Assembly (NCBI GenBank): GCA_041392805.1
Contig: JAWKLJ010000001.1
Location: 3,720,001 to 3,784,000 of the forward strand
DNA from: Saprospiraceae bacterium
GTDB lineage: Bacteria; Bacteroidota; Bacteroidia; Chitinophagales; Saprospiraceae
Reading direction: 5' to 3'
DNA length: 64,000 nt
Under the pieces are notes generated by a model. That model worked only from the letters and a program-made list of their open reading frames with translations. It did no database searches and had not been told where the DNA came from. Shown piece by piece: positions 33,841 to 41,285 of this stretch. Every line of letters starts with the position of its first letter. Position 1 is the first letter of the stretch. Both the position numbers and the translations under genes were made by a program.

Positions 33841-34479
33841 ATGGAAAAAATACACCTAGCTATAGTAGAAGATGATAAGGTTATTAGGGAGAGCCTCGTA
33901 AAATATATGAGTGATCACCCTTCTATTAAAATCCAAATAGCTGCGGGGAGTATGGAACATTTTTTGGAAGAAACTAACATGGGTAGTCCACTAACCATCG
34001 ATGTCCTATTACTTGATATTGGTCTTCCAGGTATGTCAGGATTACAAGGGATTAAATTGGTCCGGGAAAAATTTCCTGACACGGATATTGTCATGTTGAC
34101 CACTTTCGAAGAAGACAAAAAAATTTTCAGTGCGCTTTGTGCAGGTGCTTGCTCTTATATTTCCAAAAGAACCTCCTTAGCTCAAATCAGAGATGCAGTT
34201 TTTACCATTCATCGTGGTGGATCCTATATGTCACCATCGATTGCTCGAAAGATTGCCGAATATTTTATGCCTAAGGAGACAACAAAAAAAGAATTACTGA
34301 CCGATAGGCAAAAAGAGATTGTTCAAGGAATTGTCGATGGCTTGAGTTATAAAATGATTGCGAGTAATCTAGCAATTTCACTAGATACCGTGAGAGATCA
34401 TATTAAAAGAATATATAAAACACTAGAAATAAATAGCAAGGCAGAATTGATTCGTAAATCATTGGATGGGGACATATAA
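33841..34479 (+). CDS. NarL/FixJ-type response regulator
   Basis: 212 residues. Receiver domain at about 1-122: VEDDKVIRESL (acidic pair), LLLDIGLPGMSG (phospho-acceptor Asp near 59), MLTTFEED, YISKRT (Lys near 110). LuxR-type HTH at about 145-210: LTDRQKEIVQGIVDGLSYKMIASNLAISLDTVRDHIKRIYKTLEINSKAELI. There is no kinase gene in the neighbourhood, so this is an orphan regulator; its cognate kinase must lie elsewhere. The start ATG is supported by the family N-terminus and follows an A/T-rich leader. A weak hairpin follows (34479-34506). Confidence 0.95.
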   Translation: MEKIHLAIVEDDKVIRESLVKYMSDHPSIKIQIAAGSMEHFLEETNMGSPLTIDVLLLDIGLPGMSGLQGIKLVREKFPDTDIVMLTTFEEDKKIFSALCAGACSYISKRTSLAQIRDAVFTIHRGGSYMSPSIARKIAEYFMPKETTKKELLTDRQKEIVQGIVDGLSYKMIASNLAISLDTVRDHIKRIYKTLEINSKAELIRKSLDGDI

Positions 34480-34506
34480 AGTCCTGACCAAAATTGGCCA
34501 GGACTT
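34479..34506 (+). terminator. Possible terminator of the NarL-type gene
   Basis: AAGTCCTG (34479-34486) pairs with CAGGACTT (34499-34506) with a partial inner CC/GG. There is no T-run after it, so it is a weak candidate or a stabilising hairpin. Confidence 0.4.
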
Positions 34507-34553
34507 ATGAAGAGTGCCTAGTGTATAAATTAGCTTTTCCTGTTCAACAACTT

Positions 34554-35795
34554 CTATTTTACTAAAGTTTTGTCTGTTTGATAATATCCGGACTTAAGTT
34601 TTTCAACAACTGCTCCGAAAGCATGTAAGGTTAATTCAATATCTTCTTTGGTGTGCGCAGCAGTCGGAATTAATCGAATAAGTATCATTCCTTTGGGTAT
34701 AACCGGATAGACGACAATAGAACAAAAGATTCGGTAGGTTTCACGCATATCATACACCAATGCCATTGCTTCTTGTACAGACCCTTGCAGATATACCGGC
34801 GTAACACAAGCATTGGTCTTCCCGATATCAAACCCATTAGCAATAAGCCCCGCTTGTAGTAGTCGAACATTTGACCAAAGTTTTTCTCTCAATTCGGGAT
34901 GGGTGCGGATAAGTTCCAACCGTTTTAGGGCCCCCACCACCATCGGCATTGGAAGTGATTTGGCAAAAATCTGAGAACGCGTATTATAACGTAAGTAGTT
35001 AATGACTTCCTTTCTTGCCCCTAAGAAAGCTCCGATGCCGGCCATAGATTTAGCAAAAGTGCTAAAATATAAATCAATTTCATGTTGTACACCTTGTGCC
35101 TCTCCAGCTCCTGCCCCCGTCGCACCTAACGTACCAAATCCATGTGCATCATCTACTAACAATCTAAAATCGTAATTTTTCTTTTGTGCTACAATCTCCT
35201 TCAAAATCCCTTGCTCACCGCGCATGCCAAAAACGCCTTCTGTAATAACCAATATACCGCCGTTTGTCTCTGCTGCCTTCGCCGTCGCTTTTTCCATTTG
35301 CCGGATAAAGCTATTGATGTCATTATGTTCAAAACCAAACCGTGGCCCGATATGCATTCGGATGCCGTCATAAATACAGGCATGGTCATCTTTATCATAC
35401 ACAATGACATCATGCCGATCGGTCAATGCATCGATGATCGACATAATTCCTTGGTAACCATAATTCAAAAGAAAAACTTCTTCCTTTTGAATAAAGTCGG
35501 CCAATTCTCGCTCCAGTTGTTCATGGAAATTTGTCTCGCCTGACATCATTCGGGAGCCCATAGGATAGGCCATCCCCCATGATTTTGCAGCTTCTGCATC
35601 TACTTGTCGTACTTCAGGGTGATTACTCAGCCCTAAATAATCATTGATACTCCAAATGATATGTTCCTCCCCGTTAAACTTCATCCGACTCCCTAGCGCT
35701 CCTTCTAATTTTGGGAAGGTGAAATAGCCATGAGCAGTTTCAGCGTATTTGCCTAATGGGCCCCTGTTGCCAATGAGTTTTTCGAATAGATCCAT
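34554..35795 (-). CDS. Alpha-oxoamine synthase family PLP enzyme (serine palmitoyltransferase / 2-amino-3-ketobutyrate CoA ligase type)
   Basis: 413 residues. AOS-family blocks: INDYLGLSNHPEV, YPMGSRMMSGETNFHEQLERELADF, VYDKDDHACIYDGIRM, GILVITEGVFGMRGEQGIL, LLVDDAHGFGTLGATGAGAGE (Asp and His of the PLP site), and the Schiff-base Lys in STFAKSMAGIGAFLG. The length and the DDHACIYDG variant suit Bacteroidota serine palmitoyltransferase-like enzymes, which condense an acyl-CoA with an amino acid for sphingolipid or sulfonolipid heads. Gliding Bacteroidota make such lipids. KBL or AONS activity remains possible. It is the first of the long minus-strand series and has no obvious operon partner. 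Confidence 0.82.
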   Translation of the reverse strand: MDLFEKLIGNRGPLGKYAETAHGYFTFPKLEGALGSRMKFNGEEHIIWSINDYLGLSNHPEVRQVDAEAAKSWGMAYPMGSRMMSGETNFHEQLERELADFIQKEEVFLLNYGYQGIMSIIDALTDRHDVIVYDKDDHACIYDGIRMHIGPRFGFEHNDINSFIRQMEKATAKAAETNGGILVITEGVFGMRGEQGILKEIVAQKKNYDFRLLVDDAHGFGTLGATGAGAGEAQGVQHEIDLYFSTFAKSMAGIGAFLGARKEVINYLRYNTRSQIFAKSLPMPMVVGALKRLELIRTHPELREKLWSNVRLLQAGLIANGFDIGKTNACVTPVYLQGSVQEAMALVYDMRETYRIFCSIVVYPVIPKGMILIRLIPTAAHTKEDIELTLHAFGAVVEKLKSGYYQTDKTLVK

Positions 35796-35929
35796 AAAAT
35801 AAAGTTTATTGATAGTATGTCTTTGTGCAATCCAATAATCTTTATGTCATAAGCAGGTTCCTAGTTTTGACCTAGAAAACGCTAGTCGGATGAAGTCGGT
35901 TTTTCAATTAGCTAAAAAAACAACCTTCT

Positions 35930-36015
35930 CTGGCAATTTTTGTAATTAGGTGAAAGTAGAAAGGTTAAGGAGTTTTAGAGTGCTATATCTTTTGCTTTCG
36001 TCCAAAAATTGTCAG
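35930..36015. repeat. Inverted-repeat element, copy A
   Basis: CTGGCAATTTTTG at 35930-35942 and CAAAAATTGTCAG at 36003-36015 are complementary but for one base. Inside, GAAAGTAGAAAG follows the left arm and TTTTGCTTTCGTCC precedes the right arm. Copy B (36633-36764) has the same ends and the same inner GAAAGT/ACTTTC boxes. The two flank the rhodanese gene. Confidence 0.5.
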
Positions 36016-36076
36016 TGAAATGATAAGCAAAGGAGGAGTGATTAAGGTCTTCAGTTAGCATGACGATTACACATAA

Positions 36077-36607
36077 TCACCAGACTTTCTCTGCTTTAGA
36101 TCCATCTACCCACTTGCTCCAACCCTTATTGTATGTATGTATCTTCTTTGTGATATTCCCATTTTTATCTTCCATCGGAAATGACCGATTAGCCCATTCA
36201 AAAATGCTTCCATATAAGTTAAACACATTTTTATACCCTTTAGATTGAAGCTTTTCTCCTATTTTTTCGCTCCTATAACCGATCGAGCAGTACAAAATAA
36301 TTTTGGCCTCTTTAGGAATGTTTTCCAATCTTTTTTCATCAAAATCTCCGTATCCCAGATAAATCGCTCCCGGAATATGACTTAATTCAAATTCTTCCTT
36401 TTTCCTCGTATCAAAAATATAAACGTCTTCTTGTATATTTCGCAAATCTTCGACCCCTATAATTGGAATGGTAAAACTAATCGTACTGGCAATTTCAATA
36501 TCAAATTTTTCATCTACACATAGTCCTTGTGGCTGTCCTGTTGTTTGTGCACAAGCAGAAAAAATTAGCAGAACAGAAAAAGGCACATACATATGTAATT
36601 TATTCAT
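36077..36607 (-). CDS. Rhodanese-domain lipoprotein
   Basis: 176 residues. Lipobox LLIFSAC (Cys19). The rhodanese domain at about 55-155 has DTRKKEEFELSHIPGAIYLGY and the active-site loop YCSIGYRSE with the catalytic Cys. The loop CSIGYRS is the classic sulfurtransferase type (CxxGxR), so sulfane-sulfur transfer is likely, in the periplasm or on the outer membrane. The C-terminal 20 residues (IHTYNKGWSKWVDGSKAEKVW) are unique to this subgroup. It is flanked on both sides by copies of the same small inverted-repeat element. Confidence 0.9.
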   Translation of the reverse strand: MNKLHMYVPFSVLLIFSACAQTTGQPQGLCVDEKFDIEIASTISFTIPIIGVEDLRNIQEDVYIFDTRKKEEFELSHIPGAIYLGYGDFDEKRLENIPKEAKIILYCSIGYRSEKIGEKLQSKGYKNVFNLYGSIFEWANRSFPMEDKNGNITKKIHTYNKGWSKWVDGSKAEKVW

Positions 36608-36632
36608 ATATGTTAATTTTTAATTTATTCCT

Positions 36633-36764
36633 TTCTTAGACAATTTTTATGGTCAAGCGAAAGTGAAAGACTAAAGCGACCATCCGCGTGCGCCGAAGCT
36701 TTAGCGGAGGAGCAAGGGAGCTGTGCCTTTTACTTTCCTCCAGAACACAAGAATTGTCAGAGAA
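36633..36764. repeat. Inverted-repeat element, copy B
   Basis: TTCTTAGACAATTTTT at 36633-36648 and AAGAATTGTCAGAGAA at 36749-36764 match as complements at 13 of 16 positions. Inner boxes resemble copy A. The centre carries a CTAAAGC...GCTTTAG hairpin (about 36671-36703). The right end ATTGTCAGAGAACC also occurs at 62490-62504 before mqnC. Confidence 0.5.
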
Positions 36765-36772
36765 CCATCTAT

Positions 36773-37858
36773 TTATGATTCTAGCGGCCCATTACCAACT
36801 TGGTCTTTGATCCATTCTCCTCCTTCGCAATATTGACTCAATTCATTTGTAATAAAAGATTGCACTTCTACTTTCACATCATCAGGGTAGAGCAAATGCA
36901 AATTTGGGCCTGCATCTAAACTAAAAAACAGATGGTGGCCAGTTCGTTGCCGATAAACTTTTATTTTTTCAATGGCCAATAATGTATTAGGTTTCATCAA
37001 AATATAGGGAGGGTAGGAGGTCATCATTAAGGCATGAAGGGTCAAGGCTTCAGCTTCTGCAATCCGACCAAATTGTTCGAGGTCCCCCTGCTGCAAGGCT
37101 ATTAGCAATTCATGGAATCTTTGCCGAGCTTGCTGGTATCGATTATTTGCATATATATTTCCATCCATCATGCCATGCCCAACGGTACTCGAAACAGATT
37201 TTTCCCCTTTGCTGATAATCAGGATGTCATCATGAAAGCTTTGGAATACGGGATGCAGTGAATCAGCAAATGGTATGGCATACTCGTTAGAAGATCCTGC
37301 TACTTCTCCGCTTTCCCCCCAAACTGATGCTTTTGCATAAATTGATCGACACGCACTTCCCGAACCGAGTCTAGCTAAATAGGATGCCTTCTTACGAAAG
37401 GCCGCATCATCAGAAAGTGTACCAAAGACACTATCCTCAAAACTGCAAAGACAAAGGGCCAAAGCACTCATCGCAGAAGCCGAAGAGGCAATACCTGCTG
37501 AATGAGGAAAAGAATTTGAAGAATATATGGTCATCTGCAACTGGCGCAAAAAAGGATATATTTCTACCAGCTTTTCAAAGTACTTAATGACTTTGGCTCC
37601 AAAGATTGGATTAAGTTGCCCGTTAAAATAAAAATCTAATGCGATTCCCTTGTCTACCCCCTTCCGGGCTTCATACCTAAACTCCGTCTCCGTATAAGCA
37701 TTGTCAAGGGTAAAACTAAGCGAAGGATTTTGAGGTAGCTGGTTTCCGTACTTTCCCCAATACTTAATAATAGCAATATTCGAAGGGCTCCTCCATTTAA
37801 TGGCACCTGTTTCTAAGCTTCCTGAATCGACAACTAGTTTCGGATTTTTATATGTCAT
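36773..37858 (-). CDS. mvaD: Diphosphomevalonate decarboxylase
   Basis: 361 residues from the ATG at 37858; the frame extends 18 bp upstream to a start with no family residues. MvaD converts mevalonate 5-diphosphate, with ATP, to isopentenyl diphosphate, the last step of the mevalonate pathway. Blocks: WRSPSNIAIIKYWGKYG (N-terminal Lys loop), SLSFTLDNAYT, the GHMP phosphate loop FPHSAGIASSASAMSALAL, LARLGSGSACRSIYAKASVW (catalytic Arg), and FSLDAGPNLHLLYP (catalytic Asp). The length is slightly above the bacterial average. Other mevalonate genes are not in the window. A Bacteroidota -7 box lies 16 bp upstream. Confidence 0.95.
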   Translation of the reverse strand: MTYKNPKLVVDSGSLETGAIKWRSPSNIAIIKYWGKYGNQLPQNPSLSFTLDNAYTETEFRYEARKGVDKGIALDFYFNGQLNPIFGAKVIKYFEKLVEIYPFLRQLQMTIYSSNSFPHSAGIASSASAMSALALCLCSFEDSVFGTLSDDAAFRKKASYLARLGSGSACRSIYAKASVWGESGEVAGSSNEYAIPFADSLHPVFQSFHDDILIISKGEKSVSSTVGHGMMDGNIYANNRYQQARQRFHELLIALQQGDLEQFGRIAEAEALTLHALMMTSYPPYILMKPNTLLAIEKIKVYRQRTGHHLFFSLDAGPNLHLLYPDDVKVEVQSFITNELSQYCEGGEWIKDQVGNGPLES

Positions 37859-37873
37859 ATTTTTTCTATTACA

Positions 37874-37881
37874 CAAAAGTA
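37874..37881 (-). promoter_or_regulatory. -7 box of mvaD
   Basis: Read on the minus strand, TACTTTTG matches TAnnTTTG exactly, 16 bp upstream of the ATG, predicting a very short leader. No TTG element is seen at the expected distance; a T-run occupies it. Confidence 0.5.
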
Positions 37882-38757
37882 CAAATATATTCAGCTACTA
37901 AAAATGACGCTAAAGAGAATATCAATCAATATTTTCAATAAAATAAAAACAATCTGCTGCACTCAAAGTTTCTATAACTTATTGCTTTTACGCCGCCTCT
38001 TTTATGGGTTTGAGCTTTCAATGTTTGCCCCCTAATAACATAAGGGTTTTAATGACGTACCTGACGGTATGTTAGTAGTAAAATATTTCTGCATCAGGTA
38101 TTGTCCCAAATTTGAGATTTTTTTAACAAACCTGGGCCCGGGTATTTAAACATCATTCCATAGAAAGGAGTGGTCAATAAACCAGCAGCAGTTCCTGTTT
38201 TTTCTACCAAATTTGGTGCGTGTACAAATTTGATGTAGGTATTTCTCTTCTGCTGAGAAGACTAAAAAATGAACATATTTCGATCCCGCTGAAAGGGTCG
38301 GAAGCTTTAGCTATGCGATCCTTTTCCAATGCGGTCAGAGGAGAAATAAACAAATCGAGATGTTATTTTATTTGAAACTCATTTTTTAATAGGAGATACT
38401 TATTCGATATAAAAAAATTTCACTTCAATAGTCTCCCTTTTTTCACCACAAAACAGTTTAATTTATTCTAAAAAAACCACACTATACTATATAATCAACT
38501 TCAAAAGAAATCAGAAAAACAACCGCCACTCTTATTATCAAAACCACTTTTCGACTTTGCTTATGATTTTTCGACACTAGCTTCTTCGGTGTTTTTATGA
38601 AATTTTCACCTCTATCCAATCAAAAACCTGAGTCTCAAAACCTGCTTTAAGCTAATCTAATTTCTGCTTTCACTAGGTTCAAAGGCGCACTACAATTACT
38701 CAAAATATCTTTTTCTCAGTATTGTTTAAACGAACAAAATGAGCTACTGACGACATC
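37882..38757. other. Large non-coding A/T-rich region next to the parS pair
   Basis: About 880 bp without a supported ORF, the widest gene gap here. From 38401 to 38760 I count 32 G and 81 C on the plus strand, a strong C excess not forced by coding. The part 38040-38340 is less A/T-rich and may be remains of older sequence; no protein family could be read. A GAAGCTTTAGC core at about 38310 resembles that in element B. The region leads directly into the twin parS-like sites. Confidence 0.55.
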
Positions 38758-38759
38758 AA

Positions 38760-38775
38760 TGTTCCACGTGGAACA
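38760..38775. promoter_or_regulatory. parS-like centromere site 1
   Basis: TGTTCCACGTGGAACA, a perfect 16-bp palindrome (20 bp if flanks are included). It differs from the ParB-binding consensus TGTTTCACGTGAAACA only at the two symmetric third-ring bases and equals the form known in pseudomonads. An identical 16-mer lies 48 bp further on. Confidence 0.85.
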
Positions 38776-38807
38776 TTTTTTTACATTTAAAACCCAAGAG
38801 GTATGTA

Positions 38808-38823
38808 TGTTCCACGTGGAACA
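38808..38823. promoter_or_regulatory. parS-like centromere site 2
   Basis: A second copy of TGTTCCACGTGGAACA, identical over all 16 bases to site 1, with 32 bp between the two. It lies directly downstream of the thrC terminator. Paired parS sites seed a ParB spreading complex close to the chromosomal origin. Confidence 0.85.
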
Positions 38824-38830
38824 TTCACGT

Positions 38831-38870
38831 AAAAAAGGGGTTGAAATCGAACGATTTCAGCCCCTTTTTT
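38831..38870 (-). terminator. Intrinsic terminator of the thrA-thrB-thrC operon
   Basis: AAAAAAGGGG and TGAAATCG pair with CGATTTCA and CCCCTTTTTT, a stem of about 18 bp with one T-G wobble and a two-base loop, with A/T runs on both sides. It lies 18 bp after the thrC stop. Confidence 0.93.
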
Positions 38871-38888
38871 GAGATATTAAAACACTTA

Positions 38889-40220
38889 TTAGTAATTATC
38901 CAACAGCCAATCTTTAAAGAATTCAAACTTATTAGGGGTCATAACAGCCTTTTTTTCTTTATCAGCTAAGCTTAAAAGCCGGTCAGGGATGGCTAATTTA
39001 TCTCCAATTATGCGCTCCATATCATCCAAAAACTTAGCCGGATGGGCCGTTTCTAAAATCACACCTCTGGTGTTTGGGTGTTTTTGTTGGTATTCTTTAA
39101 GTGCCAAATAAGCAACTGCACCATGCGGATCTAGTATATAGCCATACTTTTCTTTCACTTCTAAAACGCCCTTCTCCGTTTTTTTATCATCAAAAGCATA
39201 CCCGGAAATAGCATTTTTCATGGATTGCCAAGTCTGGTTTTCATGAGAATTTATCCCTTCGACAGCCTTATAAAGGTCTAACATCCTCGCAAAATTCGAA
39301 GGATTTCCAACATCCATTGCATTAGACAATGTCCTTTTGGAGGCTCTAGGAAGATAATTGCCAGTGCTTAAATAGGCCGGAACAACGTCATTTATATTAG
39401 TTGCCGCAATGAAATGATGAACAGGTAGGCCCATTTCCCTCGCTATCAAACCAGCCGTTAGATTACCAAAATTGCCACTTGGGACACAAAAAACAACCGG
39501 GTTACCGCCTTTACTCAATTGCTTATATGCTTCAAAATAATAAAAAGATTGAGGGATTAGCCGGGCAATATTAATGGAGTTAGCCGAACTGAGCCGAATC
39601 TTTTTATTCAATTCAACATCTAGAAATGCTTGTTTGACCAATGCCTGACAATCATCAAAGGTACCGTCAACTTCTAAAGCACTAATATTATGCCCAAGGG
39701 TCGTCAATTGCTTTTCTTGCAAAAAACTAACCTTACCGCTAGGGTAGAGGATCACTACTTTTATGCCAGGTGTTTGATAAAAACCAGCCGCAACGGCTCC
39801 TCCTGTGTCTCCCGAAGTAGCAACTAAAATAACTAATTCCTCCTTTTCATCTCTATTAAAATATCCCATTAACTGAGACATGAATCGAGCACCAAAATCT
39901 TTAAATGCTAAGGATGGGCCATGAAATAACTCCAAAATATATTTTTGCGCATCCAATTCGACCAAGGGAGCAGGAAAACCTAATGCATTTTCTACAATGG
40001 AATGAAGCGCTGCATCTGGAATGGTGTCCTGAAAAAGTACTTTACATATTTTAAATCCAATTTCTTGGAAAGAAAAATCTGCCAGATTTTCTATAAAGGA
40101 AGCCGGAAGGGTAGGGAGCTGTGTGGGCATAAATAAGCCATTGTCATCTGGCAAGCCCTTCATTACAGCCTCTTTTAAATCGTATAAGGTTGACCTATCT
40201 TTGGTACTGTATAGTTTCAT
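38889..40220 (-). CDS. thrC: Threonine synthase
   Basis: 443 residues. ThrC uses PLP to turn O-phosphohomoserine into threonine. Blocks: MKLYSTKDRSTLYDLKEAVMKGLPDDNGLFMP (typical opening), ELFHGPSLAFKDFGARFMSQLMGYF with the PLP lysine, VATSGDTGGAVAAGF, VVFCVPSGNFGNLTAGLIAREMGLP (phosphate cup), TLSNAMDVGNPSNFARML, and ILDPHGAVAYLAL. The length matches the class with an N-terminal helical cap. It starts 3 bp after the thrB stop and is the last gene of the thr operon, closed by a strong terminator. Confidence 0.97.
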   Translation of the reverse strand: MKLYSTKDRSTLYDLKEAVMKGLPDDNGLFMPTQLPTLPASFIENLADFSFQEIGFKICKVLFQDTIPDAALHSIVENALGFPAPLVELDAQKYILELFHGPSLAFKDFGARFMSQLMGYFNRDEKEELVILVATSGDTGGAVAAGFYQTPGIKVVILYPSGKVSFLQEKQLTTLGHNISALEVDGTFDDCQALVKQAFLDVELNKKIRLSSANSINIARLIPQSFYYFEAYKQLSKGGNPVVFCVPSGNFGNLTAGLIAREMGLPVHHFIAATNINDVVPAYLSTGNYLPRASKRTLSNAMDVGNPSNFARMLDLYKAVEGINSHENQTWQSMKNAISGYAFDDKKTEKGVLEVKEKYGYILDPHGAVAYLALKEYQQKHPNTRGVILETAHPAKFLDDMERIIGDKLAIPDRLLSLADKEKKAVMTPNKFEFFKDWLLDNY

Positions 40221-40223
40221 CTA

Positions 40224-41156
40224 CTAACATTTTATTGCCCCCTCTTGGTTAATAGGGGATATAAATAGTTCATTCTCAATTTTTGCATCAGCGAAAATAC
40301 GTTGCATGGCTATCCCTACATTTTCTGCAATAAGACTATTGGCAGATAAGGCAAAGATGGATGGACCAGCGCCAGAAATACTACATCCCAAAGCACCAGT
40401 AGAAAGAGCTGCTTCTTTAACGGCATAAAAATGAGGAATCAACTGAGCTCGCTGTGGTTCAATGATTACATCATTTAAAGACCTTGATATCAGTTCTAGA
40501 TCACCATTATATAAGCCAATAATGAGCCCCCCCAAATTGCCATTCTGTTCAATACATTGTTTCAAAGTCACCTGGTCACTCAATACGGCCCTCGCATCTT
40601 TGGTCAATATCCGGACGTGTGGGTAAATAACTGTTGCATATAATCCTTTGGGAACGGGTAAACGATGAACATCTAAAGCTGTATTGTTTCGAATCAAAAT
40701 CATTCCACCTATTAAAGAGGGTGCCACATTATCTGCATGATATGCGCCGTCTGCAAGCTGCTCTCCTAAAACAGCAAAATGTAATAAGTCTCGTTTTTCA
40801 AGCGGCCGCTGTAACAGTTCATTGATAGCCATAACACCAGCAACTGCACTAGCAGCACTAGATCCCAAACCACTACCAAATGGCATCTTCTTGTGAATCT
40901 CTATTTCTATCCCACGCCCCGTTTCACCTAAATGTTCGAGCAAACGCTGGGCGGCAAAACCCGCCGTATTCTGCTCAACCTCAAAGGGCAATTTTCCACG
41001 AGCACCTGTAATATGAGATATTCGTAAACCTGCTCGATCTGAAAAACGGGCGATAATTTCGTCTCCTGGTTTCTCTAACGCAAATCCTAATACATCAAAA
41101 CCACACGCGACATTAGCTACTGATGCTGGTGCAAATACTTTTATTCCTGCTTTCAT
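40224..41156 (-). CDS. thrB: Homoserine kinase
   Basis: 310 residues from the ATG at 41156 (MKAGIKVFAPASVANVACGFDVLGFALE), the standard family opening; the 57-bp extension upstream is not conserved. GHMP kinase marks: KKMPFGSGLGSSAASAVAGVMAINELL (ATP loop), GAYHADNVAPSLIGGMILI, and the late GCSISGAGPSIFALS. The enzyme makes O-phosphohomoserine from homoserine and ATP, feeding ThrC directly. The spacing (130 bp from thrA, 3 bp to thrC) supports one thr operon. Confidence 0.97.
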   Translation of the reverse strand: MKAGIKVFAPASVANVACGFDVLGFALEKPGDEIIARFSDRAGLRISHITGARGKLPFEVEQNTAGFAAQRLLEHLGETGRGIEIEIHKKMPFGSGLGSSAASAVAGVMAINELLQRPLEKRDLLHFAVLGEQLADGAYHADNVAPSLIGGMILIRNNTALDVHRLPVPKGLYATVIYPHVRILTKDARAVLSDQVTLKQCIEQNGNLGGLIIGLYNGDLELISRSLNDVIIEPQRAQLIPHFYAVKEAALSTGALGCSISGAGPSIFALSANSLIAENVGIAMQRIFADAKIENELFISPINQEGAIKC

Positions 41157-41285
41157 AATAACTTCGTGTATCAAACGCCTAATGATGCGTTTTAATTCAT
41201 AAAACCAACACAAAGTGCTGATTATTAAGTTTTTAAATAAAAAAACAAATAATTAGTCAAATTTTTTAACCAACGCTCACCTTCC

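Noticed and set aside
37882..38757. The C-rich gap itself as the replication origin
   Set aside because: It has parS sites at its end but no TTATNCACA-type boxes; the 52.1-52.7 kb gap fits better.
38760..38823. The two CACGTG palindromes as terminators
   Set aside because: They have no loop, are identical, and match the ParB-site consensus; the thrC terminator is a separate hairpin at 38831-38870.
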